From an uncultured Lachnospiraceae bacterium (GTDB lineage Bacteria; Bacillota; Clostridia; Lachnospirales; Lachnospiraceae): 64,000 nucleotides of DNA. Shown in pieces: positions 28,380 to 36,339 of the stretch; within the stretch, counting starts at the first letter, position 1; every line of letters begins with the position of its first letter. Below the pieces are notes generated by a model. It ran no database searches. It had not been told where the DNA came from and saw only the letters and a program-made list of their open reading frames with translations. Made by a program: the position numbers and the translations under genes. The stretch lies in assembly GCA_910588965.1 (NCBI GenBank), contig CAJUSO010000007.1:22849-86848 (forward strand), read 5' to 3'.

Positions 28380-28472
28380 TGGATTGGGGTTTCCATGCGG
28401 CGGCAGGGAAAATCAGATGTTTTTTAGGAAAAAGATGGTATCATTTTCCTGTTTTTTAGGGATAATAAAAAA

Positions 28473-28510
28473 GGATGCAACAATTTGCTATAAATTGTTG
28501 CATCCTTTTT
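28473..28510. terminator. Left inverted-repeat site of switch 1, also a bidirectional terminator
   Basis: Fourteen-base arms (28473-28486 and 28492-28505, GGATGCAACAATTT and its exact complement) flank the 5-base spacer GCTAT (28487-28491). Six As precede and TTTTT follows, so it can terminate in both directions: after the MerR gene, and on the reverse strand for RNA from the promoter at 28520-28545. The inner 23 bp (28478-28500, 9-bp arms) recur in inverted orientation at 29262-29284 with one mismatch, as expected for a recombination site. Confidence 0.85.
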
Positions 28511-28519
28511 ACACTTAAT

Positions 28520-28545
28520 ATATCGTACCGAACCCAAAATACTTA
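28520..28545 (-). promoter_or_regulatory. Sigma-28 (SigD/FliA)-like promoter, pointing left
   Basis: Reverse strand TAAG (28542-28545), N15, ACGATAT (28520-28526), against the flagellar consensus TAAA-N14..16-CCGATAT. The same element with the same spacing is at 36582-36607. A weaker vegetative reading (TTAAGT, 18 bp, TATATT) is also possible. It reads into the terminator at 28473-28510. Confidence 0.75.
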
Positions 28546-28589
28546 ACAGGGAATATAAAATTTCTTAAATTTTCTAGCGGACAGTCCTT

Positions 28590-29168
28590 TTATAGGTTCA
28601 CATCCAGGAAAACCTGGTCAATCTCGTCTTGGTCGATCCCCAGATACCGTTTTGTCACTTGGAAGGAGGAATGGTTGAAAATATTCATTAAAACAGCAGG
28701 CTGCACGCCCATTTTCCAGGCGTGGTAGCCGAAGGTCTTACGCAGGCTGTGGCAGCTGAGCGCTGCCTCAAGGTGCAGTTCCCGGCCGGCAGAGTTCAGG
28801 ATGCGGTAAGCCTGGAAGCGGCTCAAGGCTTTCCCGGCTTTCTGCCCTGGGAAGAGGAAGGACGCCCCGTTTACATCAGGAAGGCTGTTCTTGTAGAGGA
28901 TAAGGGCCTGCGTGGCGTTCTGGTTTAAGGCGTTGTTGGTCTGTTTGCCGGTTTTGCTTTCAATGATTGTGATGTGTTTCTGGAAACGGCCGTTTGTGAA
29001 ATCATAGACGTCATCCCAGGTCAGGGACAGCAAATCGCTGATACGCAAGGCAGAATTGATGCCAAGGCATACCAAGGCATAATTGCGCAGGTTGCGTTTT
29101 TCGTGAAGGAAATAGTTTTTCAGTGCATTGATTTCTTCGGCTTTGCGAATTGGTTGCGTCGTACTCAT
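28590..29168 (-). CDS. Tyrosine site-specific recombinase (FimB/FimE-like), switch 1
   Basis: 192 residues, the compact size of FimB/FimE invertases, with no room for a full arm-binding domain. Catalytic residues are visible: Arg in SALRISDLLSL, Lys in IIESKTGK, the H-x-x-R box in CHSLRKTFGYH, and Tyr in TKRYLGI. The ATG follows AGGAGG. The gene lies wholly inside the inverted sites at 28478 and 29262, so it would flip along with the promoter. About three quarters of residues match the second recombinase at 36736. Expected role: inverting its own segment to switch the downstream csrA-flagellin unit. No xis gene or attachment site suggests an integrase role. Confidence 0.9.
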   Translation of the reverse strand: MSTTQPIRKAEEINALKNYFLHEKRNLRNYALVCLGINSALRISDLLSLTWDDVYDFTNGRFQKHITIIESKTGKQTNNALNQNATQALILYKNSLPDVNGASFLFPGQKAGKALSRFQAYRILNSAGRELHLEAALSCHSLRKTFGYHAWKMGVQPAVLMNIFNHSSFQVTKRYLGIDQDEIDQVFLDVNL

Positions 29169-29261
29169 GGTGAAACCTCCTGTTCTTATCAGATGTATTA
29201 TTTAGTAACAACTGGCCCAGGTTCCAAACCCAGGAGCAGGCGGGAAATGCCGCCTGCTGTA

Positions 29262-29284
29262 CAACATTTTATAGCAAATTGTTG
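29262..29284. repeat. Right inverted-repeat site of switch 1
   Basis: CAACATTTT, spacer ATAGC (29271-29275), AAATTGTTG. Read on the reverse strand it equals the left site at 28478-28500 except for one base. It lacks the outer arm extension and T-tract of the left site. No promoter is seen in the 48 bases between it and csrA. Confidence 0.85.
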
Positions 29285-29332
29285 AATTAGGACATTCATA
29301 TTGGAAATGAAGTGGGAAACAAGGAGGTTCGT

Positions 29333-29647
29333 ATGCTGAAATTGACCGTAAAGGCAGGCGAGTACCTGCTGGTAGGGGATGACATCAAAGTGGTATTCAC
29401 CGGGGGCAGCGCGAATAACATGCATGTCTTAGTGGATGCACCTAGGTCTATGAACATCGTGCGCAGCACGGCCTTGGAGAAATACGGCATGGCAGCAGGG
29501 CCTGGGAATGAAGTGAAGCACCACAAGGATAGGGAACTGTCGCCAGAGGCCAAGGAAAAGATTAAAGCCATCCTCATGGAAGAGCGGAAGAGGGCAAAGA
29601 GGGAAGAGGCAGCAAGGAATAACCCGTTGAGAAGGTATGGCGGGTAA
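29333..29647 (+). CDS. csrA: CsrA family RNA-binding regulator, cassette 1
   Basis: 104 residues. The first 55 follow CsrA (MLKLTVKAGEYLLVGDDIKVVF, then HVLVDAPRSMNIVRS); the charged Lys/Arg/Glu-rich tail (about 60-104) is longer than the usual 60-75 residue protein. The ATG follows AAGGAGG. CsrA blocks translation by binding GGA motifs at ribosome sites, and in Bacillus it represses flagellin unless FliW removes it. Here it is the first gene after the switch and directly precedes flagellin, so it likely regulates that mRNA. The protein is identical to the copy at 37434. No fliW gene is in the window. Confidence 0.88.
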   Translation: MLKLTVKAGEYLLVGDDIKVVFTGGSANNMHVLVDAPRSMNIVRSTALEKYGMAAGPGNEVKHHKDRELSPEAKEKIKAILMEERKRAKREEAARNNPLRRYGG

Positions 29648-29935
29648 GGCATGGGTAGGGATAGGTAATATGCAGGGATGCCTAGGGTTCCTGCTTATTA
29701 TAAATAGCCAATCCGCAGGGCGGGGAGGCTTTGTGGAAGCCAATTTGCACAGCTTGGCTTATCATGGAAAAGCTGCTGTGTGAAGAGGAAAGAGTTAAAA
29801 CATAAATGTGCGCAAACGGATTTGCGGCATGGCTGTTGGCTTGCAAAGCAAGTGGCAGTAACAGGCCTGCTGAAGGGAAGCCATAAACAGGCAGGCATAT
29901 CAAAAACAAGGAGGAAAAATATTATGGCAATGGTA
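29351..29935 (+). repeat. 585-bp direct repeat, copy 1 (csrA and flagellin leader)
   Basis: By eye, this block differs from 37452-38036 at a single base (29888, C versus T). It covers most of csrA, the leader and the first 12 bases of flagellin. The genes on either side are far more diverged. This pattern fits recent gene conversion. Confidence 0.9.
29648..29923 (+). promoter_or_regulatory. Flagellin 5' leader with candidate CsrA-binding sites, copy 1
   Basis: A 276-base untranslated stretch. ATGCAGGGATGC (29670-29681) matches 10 of 12 positions of the CsrA SELEX consensus RUACARGGAUGU. ACAAGGA (29906-29912), overlapping the flagellin ribosome site, matches the core ACARGGA. Several GGA triplets lie in possible hairpin loops between. 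Two spaced sites, one on the ribosome site, is the arrangement known for CsrA control of flagellin in Bacillus. No sigma-28 promoter is recognisable here. Confidence 0.55.
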
Positions 29936-31135
29936 ATCCAACACAATCTTACAGCAGTGAATGCGAACAGGCAATTAGGCGTTACAACTGGGGCACAGTC
30001 AAAATCATCTGAAAAATTATCTTCTGGTTACAGGATTAACCGAGCAGGGGACGATGCGGCAGGCCTTAAGATTTCTGAAAAGATGCGTAGCCAGATCCGT
30101 GGCTTGGATAAAGCTTCATCCAATGCGCAGGATGGCATTTCTCTTATCCAGACAGCAGAGGGCGCTTTAAATGAAGCCCACAGCATTTTGCAGAGAATGA
30201 ATGAATTAGCAGTACAGGGCGCGAATGATACAAATGAGGGGATTGACCGTGAGGCTATCAATCAGGAGCTGGATCAGCTGACGCAGGAGTTGGATAGGAT
30301 TTCCAGCACAACCCAGTTCAACAAGCAGAATTTGCTGGATGGCAGCTTCCAAGATAAGAACCTTCATGTCGGTGCGAATGCAAACCAGAAAATACAGATT
30401 AGCATTGGGAATATGGATGCAAAAACATTGGGCTTAAAATCTATTACGAAAACGATTAATTTTGAAAAACAAACGGGAAGTAAGCCTATTATTATAAAAT
30501 ATGAAGGGATGTCAACTAGTTATAAGAGCGCTTATGCAACAAAAGCTGCCGCCCTTACAGCAGCTATAAAATCTTTTGCAAAGAAGATAAGCACGAAGTA
30601 TAATTCAAAGAGTCTGTATACAAAGCAGTTTGATAAAGTTACTGGAAGCGCATTTTTTGTAGGGTTAATTGATGGAAAACGTTATGGTACGTCAGCCAGT
30701 GTAATTAAGGCGGATATCGGACATGCGATAAGCCAGATGTCGGCAGCATTGAGGGCGGATTTTGCAAAATATGTGGCGGTTACTGTGACATCTGCCGTTA
30801 AAGCGCTCAGTTCTTATACCGTGTCAGGGCAGCAGGTGGCAGTAGATAATTACGAAGTTGCAAATGATTCCATTACGGCAATCCAGGAAGCGATTAACAG
30901 GATATCTACACAGCGTTCTGCATTAGGTGCAATCCAAAATAGGTTAGAGCATACGGTTGCCAATCTTGACAATGTATCTGAGAATACGCAATCGGCAGAA
31001 TCCCGTATCCGTGATACAGATATGGCTGCTGAGATGGTTGAGTATAGTAAGAATAATATTCTTGCGCAGGCAGGGCAGTCTATGCTGGCACAGGCAAATC
31101 AGTCTACGCAGGGCGTATTGTCATTGCTGCAATAA
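29924..31135 (+). CDS. hag: Flagellin, cassette 1
   Basis: 403 residues. N-terminal D0/D1 (about 1-165: VIQHNLTAVNANRQLG, SSGYRINRAGDDAAGL, ILQRMNELAVQGANDTN) and C-terminal D1/D0 (about 310-403, ending QSTQGVLSLLQ) are typical. The central region (about 170-305) is short, Lys/Ser/Thr-rich and unlike that of flagellin 2. The likely start is 29924 after AAGGAGG; earlier in-frame ATGs lie in the leader. Secreted through the flagellar export system and polymerised into the filament. The TLR5-contact motif QRMxELAVQ is kept (R91, E94, L95). The centre, an AT-richer stretch, is the likely glycosylated surface. Confidence 0.96.
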   Translation: MAMVIQHNLTAVNANRQLGVTTGAQSKSSEKLSSGYRINRAGDDAAGLKISEKMRSQIRGLDKASSNAQDGISLIQTAEGALNEAHSILQRMNELAVQGANDTNEGIDREAINQELDQLTQELDRISSTTQFNKQNLLDGSFQDKNLHVGANANQKIQISIGNMDAKTLGLKSITKTINFEKQTGSKPIIIKYEGMSTSYKSAYATKAAALTAAIKSFAKKISTKYNSKSLYTKQFDKVTGSAFFVGLIDGKRYGTSASVIKADIGHAISQMSAALRADFAKYVAVTVTSAVKALSSYTVSGQQVAVDNYEVANDSITAIQEAINRISTQRSALGAIQNRLEHTVANLDNVSENTQSAESRIRDTDMAAEMVEYSKNNILAQAGQSMLAQANQSTQGVLSLLQ

Positions 31136-31158
31136 TATTTTCCAGTGTTCTAAAAGTG

Positions 31159-31188
31159 CAGGAGGTATGGGGGTAGCCGTACCTCCTG
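31159..31188 (+). promoter_or_regulatory. Hairpin after flagellin 1, possible attenuator
   Basis: CAGGAGGTA (31159-31167) pairs with TACCTCCTG (31180-31188), followed only by TTTCAT. A weak terminator here would let flagellin be made in excess over the downstream glycosylation genes. Cassette 2 has a stronger terminator in the same place. Confidence 0.6.
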
Positions 31189-31215
31189 TTTCATATGCGA
31201 CAGGAGAATTTTGTT

Positions 31216-31539
31216 ATGGAAGAGATGTCAAAAGAAATCAGGACAATTATTGATACTATATGCGGGGGATTTTATATCTATAAGGATGAAGAGGTGATTG
31301 GCAAAGCAAGAAAAGCCGCAGGTAAAATCCAGGAGTACTGCAAGTATTTTCTTCAGGGAAATATTTTTGGTATGGAAGAAGAAGGATACCGGGAACTGTA
31401 TCGTTATGTCGTACATGTGCTAGGAGATTTTGTGGAGGCAGCTGAGCAGGAAGATACCGTGCTGATGCTGGATACGCTTGACTATGGATTGCGGGAGATT
31501 ATAGATATTTATAAAGAAAATGAAGGGGCGGCGGGATGA
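31216..31539 (+). CDS. Small conserved protein between flagellin and Maf, cassette 1
   Basis: 107 residues, mostly helical and acidic. I do not recognise a named family. It is paralogous to the gene at 39276: both share a KIQE motif, F-x-x-G, a Y-x-x-L segment and D-x-VLM-x-D-x-L near the C-terminus. It overlaps the Maf gene start by 4 bases (ATGA). Its fixed place between flagellin and the flagellin glycosyltransferase suggests a chaperone or adaptor for these two proteins. It lacks the clear sequence marks of FliS. The start at 31216 follows AGGAG. Confidence 0.75.
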   Translation: MEEMSKEIRTIIDTICGGFYIYKDEEVIGKARKAAGKIQEYCKYFLQGNIFGMEEEGYRELYRYVVHVLGDFVEAAEQEDTVLMLDTLDYGLREIIDIYKENEGAAG

Positions 31540-33416
31540 AAGAGAAGATTTTTGAGAAAAACCTTAAGGCAATGGAAAAGTGGTATCCAGATTTTGCGGG
31601 GATGATCCGGGAAGGTAAATATGAAGTTGACTGTACACAGGTATGGACAGAATATTCCCAAGACGGAGAACTGATTTTCCGTATCGGTTTAAATGGGAGG
31701 AAGCTGTATCTTGGTGGAAAGCGTAACGCAGCGGAGCCTGTAGAGATGTGGCAAGAACGGCTGGGGAATATCCATAAATATGCGCCGGTTTTTTTGTTTG
31801 GGATTGGCAGTGGGGCATATCTGAAATCCATCGTCCAAAATTCGCCGAAAGAAGCGAACATTGTAGTATATGAACCATCTATGGCAATTTTTTTGGAAAC
31901 TTTAAAAAAGATAGATTTATCAGAGGAAATACAAAATAGGCCTATAGCTTTTGTAGTGGAAGGGTTAAACGAGGTAGAGTTTGCCCCAGTAGTACAAGGT
32001 GTCCTGACTTTGGAAACACTGGAATTTTTTATTGAGGAGGTCCACCCGAATTATAAGGCCGCATTTCCCGCTAAATTGACAGAGAGGATGAAACAATTAA
32101 CAAAACATGCGGATGACTTTTTTGTTAATTTTTATACTAGAAGGCTATTACAGGAACATGCAGCCCAGAATGTATTGTATAACTTACCATATATAGCAGA
32201 AGGCTATAATACAATGCAGCTATCAAAAGTGATTCCTTATAAAGGGGCGGCGGTCTTGGTATCCGCGGGGCCTTCTTTAGATAAAAATATAGAAGAGCTC
32301 AGGAGGGCAAAAAACCATTTGTTTCTCGTAGCTGTGGATACGGCTGTGAAACCGCTATTAAAGAGAGGGATTTCCCCAGATGTGTTTATTACATTGGATG
32401 GAAGGAAGCCTTTGGATTTATTGGAGGGCGCCCAGACGCTGCCGGTAGTTTCTAATTCAGTAGCGAGATATGAACTGTTAGACCGGCAAAAAGGGAAGAA
32501 GATTTTCTTTTTTGACGGATACCAATTGCCTTTGGATTTATATTTCCAGAATGATAAGATGCTTCCAGGTGTGGCTGTCGGAGGTTCTGTTGCCTGCAGC
32601 GGTTTTTCCCTATTGTATAAAATGGGATTTGAGACCGTAATTCTTGTAGGCCAGGATCTGGCTTATACGGATGATAAGTCTCATGCAAATGGGACATTTC
32701 AGGAGATAATGCCTTTGGAAAACACAGCCCATATGATACGGGTAAAAGGGAATTATCAGGAAACAGTCCCTACATTGACGAATTTAAAAATATATCTGGA
32801 TTGGTTTGTAAATTACATAAAAGGGGCAAAAAAGCAAGGCAGGTTCCGGGTAATCAATGCCACAGAGGGAGGGGCTTTTATTGAAGGAACAGAACTTATG
32901 GGTTTAAAAGAGGCATTGGATGAGTGTATAGGGGAAGAAATAGATTTTGCCGCCCTGGTGGATACTATGGAACCGGCCTTTACCAATGAAGAGAAGAAAA
33001 AAGCATTTGATTATTTACAAGAAATACCAAAACAGTTTGAGGAGATTGCAGGTTTGGCAGAAAAGCTAAACAAAGAATACAGGAAAATAGAAAAGGCAGA
33101 AAAAATAGGGAATGGCAATAAGCAGGATTTTAAGAAAATATTAAAAAGAATAAAAGAACTTACAGAGCAATGTTATGGATATTCTGGATACCAATTAATT
33201 GAATCCACATTGGGGACGGCAGAATATATCTTACAGACAGAGTTTTATTATGGGAAAGATGACATGGATGTGGAGGATGAGATATTGCAGACGGCATGCC
33301 ATGGGATTACATATAGCGAGGTTTTAGGCGAGTGTGCGAAGCTGATGCAGGAACTTTCCTTAAAAATGATAGAACGGGCAGGGAATATATATGCGCAGGG
33401 AGGGAATTTATGCTGA
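31536..33416 (+). CDS. Motility accessory factor, DUF115 family glycosyltransferase, cassette 1
   Basis: 626 residues, a usual size for Maf proteins. The central MAF_flag10/DUF115 domain is at about 210-385 (GAAVLVSAGPSLDKNIEEL, FLVAVDTAVKPLLKRGISPDVFITLDG, and VGQDLAYTDDKSHANG near 370). Maf proteins attach nonulosonic acids to Ser/Thr of flagellin in the cytoplasm before export. The C-terminal 180 residues are helical, probably the flagellin-binding part. It is paralogous to the gene at 39598, so each flagellin appears to have its own transferase. Base composition here is AT-richer than in most of the window. Confidence 0.9.
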   Translation: MKEKIFEKNLKAMEKWYPDFAGMIREGKYEVDCTQVWTEYSQDGELIFRIGLNGRKLYLGGKRNAAEPVEMWQERLGNIHKYAPVFLFGIGSGAYLKSIVQNSPKEANIVVYEPSMAIFLETLKKIDLSEEIQNRPIAFVVEGLNEVEFAPVVQGVLTLETLEFFIEEVHPNYKAAFPAKLTERMKQLTKHADDFFVNFYTRRLLQEHAAQNVLYNLPYIAEGYNTMQLSKVIPYKGAAVLVSAGPSLDKNIEELRRAKNHLFLVAVDTAVKPLLKRGISPDVFITLDGRKPLDLLEGAQTLPVVSNSVARYELLDRQKGKKIFFFDGYQLPLDLYFQNDKMLPGVAVGGSVACSGFSLLYKMGFETVILVGQDLAYTDDKSHANGTFQEIMPLENTAHMIRVKGNYQETVPTLTNLKIYLDWFVNYIKGAKKQGRFRVINATEGGAFIEGTELMGLKEALDECIGEEIDFAALVDTMEPAFTNEEKKKAFDYLQEIPKQFEEIAGLAEKLNKEYRKIEKAEKIGNGNKQDFKKILKRIKELTEQCYGYSGYQLIESTLGTAEYILQTEFYYGKDDMDVEDEILQTACHGITYSEVLGECAKLMQELSLKMIERAGNIYAQGGNLC

Positions 33417-34405
33417 ATAACAAAACAGTATTGATTACAGGGGGCACGGGTTCTTTTGGGAATGCGTTTACAAAATATATTTTAACTCATTATAGCCCGA
33501 AAAAAATCATTATTTATTCCAGGGATGAATATAAGCAGTTCCTGATGGCCAACAATTACAAAGAATATCAAGGCAAATTACGTTTTTTCCTTGGGGATGT
33601 CCGGGATAAAGGCAGGCTGCGCCGTGCGTTTGACAGCGTAGACTACGTGGTGCATGCGGCGGCATTAAAACAAGTACCTGCCTGCGAATATAACCCAATG
33701 GAGGCAGTTAAGACAAATATTAATGGGGCAATGAATATTGTGGAGGCGGCGTTAGACTGTGGGGTAAAACGGGTAGTAGCATTATCAACGGATAAAGCAG
33801 TGAACCCGGTCAATCTATACGGAGGGACCAAATTAGTCTCAGACAAGCTATTCATTGCGGCAAATGCATACGCAGGCATGAAGGAAGTATGTTTTTCCAT
33901 TGTGCGTTATGGGAATGTGGCGGGCAGCCGGGGCTCTGTCATACCATTTTTCCAAGATATTGCCGCTAATGGCGGGAAAGAACTGCCTATTACGGACTAC
34001 CGCATGACCCGGTTCTGGATTAGCCTGGAACAGGGTGTGGAGTTAGTCATCAAGGCTTTACAGGAAGCCAGGGGAGGGGAAACTTTTATTTCAAAAATCC
34101 CTTCCTTCCGTATTACAGATTTAGCGCAGGCAATCCTGCCAGGCTGTGAAATGCCGGAAATAGGAATCCGGGAGGGGGAGAAACTCCATGAAATTATGGT
34201 AACGAGGGAAGATTCTGCCATGACTTATGAGTATGAAAAGCATTTTATTGTTTACCCCCACTATAGCTGGTGGGACAGCAAACGGATCCTGCCAGGCGGG
34301 GTTAAGGCGCCAGACGGGTTTGAATATAGTTCAGGGACAAATACACAATGGCTGGATAGGGAGCAGCTCAAGCAATTGCTGCAGGGACAGGAAGCAGTTC
34401 ATTGA
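33410..34405 (+). CDS. pseB: UDP-N-acetylglucosamine 4,6-dehydratase (inverting), PseB, cassette 1
   Basis: 331 residues. Starts with the NAD-binding GGTGSFGNAF and has the inverting-dehydratase signature STDKAVNPVNLYGGTK, with the D-K and Y-x-x-x-K residues that act in catalysis. It makes the first intermediate of the pseudaminic acid pathway, UDP-4-keto-6-deoxy-L-AltNAc. The start at 33410 follows GGGAGGG and overlaps the Maf stop by 7 bases. A paralogue is at 41528. Confidence 0.95.
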   Translation: MLNNKTVLITGGTGSFGNAFTKYILTHYSPKKIIIYSRDEYKQFLMANNYKEYQGKLRFFLGDVRDKGRLRRAFDSVDYVVHAAALKQVPACEYNPMEAVKTNINGAMNIVEAALDCGVKRVVALSTDKAVNPVNLYGGTKLVSDKLFIAANAYAGMKEVCFSIVRYGNVAGSRGSVIPFFQDIAANGGKELPITDYRMTRFWISLEQGVELVIKALQEARGGETFISKIPSFRITDLAQAILPGCEMPEIGIREGEKLHEIMVTREDSAMTYEYEKHFIVYPHYSWWDSKRILPGGVKAPDGFEYSSGTNTQWLDREQLKQLLQGQEAVH

Positions 34406-34431
34406 GTATGGGAGGTAAAGGAGAAACAGCT

Positions 34432-35064
34432 ATGGCATATAGGACGGAACAAGAAGAGTTCTGGAGCGGAGACTTCGGGGAAAAATATGTAGACAGGAAT
34501 AACAGCCAGGAATTGCTGGCTTCAAACATTGCTTTATTTTCAGAGATTTTGGACAGGACAGAAGGGGTAAAGAGTATTATAGAATTTGGCCCGAATATCG
34601 GGATGAACTTAAAAGCAGTTAAAACATTGCTGCCAGATGTTTCCTGCAGCGCAATTGAGATAAACCATAAAGCAGTGGAAGCTTTGCGGGAGGATTCTTA
34701 TTTTAAGGGCAGTATGGAAATTTTTGAAGGTTCTATTTTGGAGTATGAGGCAAAAAAACAATATGACTTTGCATTAATAAAAGGCGTCTTAATCCATATC
34801 AGCCCAAGTGAACTGGGAAACGTGTATGATAAGCTTTACCATTCATCAGGACGGTATATTTGCATCGCGGAATACTATAACCCTGCGCCTGTGACAGTGC
34901 AATATAGGGGAAATGAAAACCGTTTGTTTAAGCGTGATTTTGCAGGGGAATTCCTGGAATGTTATCCGGATATTAAGCTTATTGATTATGGCTTTAAATA
35001 CCACAGGGATGTCAATTTCCCACAAGATGATATTACATGGTTTTTGATGGAGAAACAGCAATGA
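34432..35064 (+). CDS. Pseudaminic acid biosynthesis-associated methyltransferase, cassette 1
   Basis: 210 residues. SAM-binding pattern SIIEFGPNIGMNLKAVK (about 52), followed by SAIEINHKAVE. The whole sequence, opening MAYRTEQEEFWSGDFGEKYV, fits the methylase family regularly found in pseudaminic acid clusters (TIGR03587 by memory). It would methylate the nonulosonic acid or a precursor; the site is unknown. Start at 34432 follows GGAG. Its stop overlaps the pseF start. Confidence 0.9.
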   Translation: MAYRTEQEEFWSGDFGEKYVDRNNSQELLASNIALFSEILDRTEGVKSIIEFGPNIGMNLKAVKTLLPDVSCSAIEINHKAVEALREDSYFKGSMEIFEGSILEYEAKKQYDFALIKGVLIHISPSELGNVYDKLYHSSGRYICIAEYYNPAPVTVQYRGNENRLFKRDFAGEFLECYPDIKLIDYGFKYHRDVNFPQDDITWFLMEKQQ

Positions 35065-35783
35065 TTGGCCGGATGGATGGTTCTAAAAGGAAGTCAATCG
35101 CCATCATCACAGCCCGCGGCGGCAGCAAACGCATCCCGCGGAAGAATATCAGGGATTTCTGCGGCAGGCCGATTCTTTCATACTCCATTGAAGCCGCGCT
35201 TGCCTCTGGGATATTCCAGGAGGTCATGGTATCTACGGATGATGGGGAGATTGCAGAGGTTGCCCTGAAAAGCGGCGCGCAGGTCCCTTTCATGCGGGAG
35301 GAAGCTACCTCTGGCGATTATTCAGCTACGGTGGACGTGCTTGCCGAGGTGTTGGGGAAATACCAAGAAAGGGGGCGGCATTTTGATACGGCTTGCTGTA
35401 TCTACCCGACCGCCCCCTTTGTTACGGCGGAAAAGCTAAGGGAGGCAATGGAATTGTTAGAGGGCGGGGATGTGGAGGCGGTAGTCCCGGTAACTGCATT
35501 TTCATTCCCGCCCCTGCGGGGCATGTACCTCAGAGAAGGGAAGCTGCAATACCATCACCCGGAGTATGCGTCCATGCGTTCCCAGGATATTGAGCCGATG
35601 TACCACGATTGCGGCCAGTTTTACTGTTTCAGGCCGGAGGTTCTTTTAAGGAAGAAGGCGCTAATCACAGAGCATACAAAAGCCATTGTGGTTCCGGAAC
35701 GGGAAATGCAGGACATTGATACGTTAGAGGACTGGGCGGTTGCAGAGATGAAATACCAGTGCATGGCAGGGCTGCGGCTATAG
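35061..35783 (+). CDS. pseF: Pseudaminic acid cytidylyltransferase, PseF, cassette 1
   Basis: 240 residues. The nucleotide-binding start IAIITARGGSKRIPRKNIRDFCGRP and the substrate segment CIYPTAPFVTAEKL are typical of CMP-nonulosonic acid synthetases. It activates the sugar with CTP to give the CMP donor used by Maf. The start codon overlaps the previous stop (ATGA). Paralogue at 47859. CMP-pseudaminate is the best fit given PseB, PseG and PseI; CMP-legionaminate cannot be fully excluded. Confidence 0.92.
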   Translation: MIGRMDGSKRKSIAIITARGGSKRIPRKNIRDFCGRPILSYSIEAALASGIFQEVMVSTDDGEIAEVALKSGAQVPFMREEATSGDYSATVDVLAEVLGKYQERGRHFDTACCIYPTAPFVTAEKLREAMELLEGGDVEAVVPVTAFSFPPLRGMYLREGKLQYHHPEYASMRSQDIEPMYHDCGQFYCFRPEVLLRKKALITEHTKAIVVPEREMQDIDTLEDWAVAEMKYQCMAGLRL

Positions 35784-35823
35784 GGATGGATCCAAACGCA
35801 TAAAATCGGAAAGGGAACGGACA

Positions 35824-36339
35824 TTGGAAGAGAGGCATACAGGGGGTAGGGCGTATGCCCTAAGGCTGGCAGGATGGGAAGATGTGGATTTGCTTTTTTC
35901 TTGGGCGAATGAAAGAGAGGTGCGGAGATATTCTTTTTCCCAGGAACCAATTGGTTATGAGGAGCATTGTGCATGGTTTAAGGAAAAAATGCAGGATAAG
36001 GATTCCCAGATTTATATATTCTGTGAGGAAAAGCAGGAAAAAGGAATGCTGCGCCTGGATTTTTGTGGAAACACGGTGGAAATCAGCTATAGCATAGCGC
36101 CAGAAGAGCGTCAAAAGGGGTATGGAAAAGAATTGATACTGCTTGCAGAAAAGGAAATATGCCAAAGGTTCCAACGTATGAAAAGAGATTTACCGGATAT
36201 GGGACAGGCATGCCATATAGTTGTAATAAAAGCTAGGGTAAAAGAAGGGAACCTGGCCTCTAACCGTATCTTCACAAAATTAGGATATGAGAAATGTAAA
36301 GGTGGGTATGAGAAAAGACGGAAAGTAGGTAGGGGATGA
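35824..36339 (+). CDS. pseH: GNAT N-acetyltransferase, PseH-like
   Basis: 171 residues, starting with TTG at 35824 after AAAGGGA. The GNAT fold is visible: YALRLAGWEDVDLLFSWANEREVRRYSF at the N-terminus, then ISYSIAPEERQKGYGKELI with the acetyl-CoA-binding R/Q-x-x-G-x-G/A pattern. PseH acetylates the 4-amino group of the L-AltNAc intermediate made by PseB and PseC. Cassette 2 has no such gene. After this gene, 36340-36735 is gene-free: nothing is recognised up to 36533, then the left site and promoter of switch 2. Confidence 0.8.
   Translation: MEERHTGGRAYALRLAGWEDVDLLFSWANEREVRRYSFSQEPIGYEEHCAWFKEKMQDKDSQIYIFCEEKQEKGMLRLDFCGNTVEISYSIAPEERQKGYGKELILLAEKEICQRFQRMKRDLPDMGQACHIVVIKARVKEGNLASNRIFTKLGYEKCKGGYEKRRKVGRG

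Larger units (their letters stand above)
28478..29284. other. Putative invertible DNA segment 1 (flagellin switch)
   Basis: An 807-bp segment bounded by two 23-bp sites in opposite orientation. It contains one complete gene, a tyrosine recombinase on the reverse strand, and a sigma-28-like promoter pointing out through the left end. In the orientation given, the promoter faces away from csrA-flagellin and into a terminator (OFF). Inversion between the GCTAT spacers would place the promoter about 90 bases upstream of csrA with no terminator between (ON). The structure is read from the sequence; the switching is inferred. Confidence 0.8.

Noticed and set aside
29795..29830. Sigma-28 promoter directly upstream of flagellin (TAAA followed by CGGATT)
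   Set aside because: The -10 part does not fit CCGATAT and spacing is off; the better match is inside the invertible segments.
29780..29923. N-terminal 48-residue extension of flagellin 1
   Set aside because: It lies in the untranslated leader; the start at 29924 has the AAGGAGG site and aligns with flagellin 2 and other flagellins.
31216..31539. FliS flagellin chaperone
   Set aside because: Size and place fit, but the sequence lacks recognisable FliS motifs, so it was left as an unnamed family.
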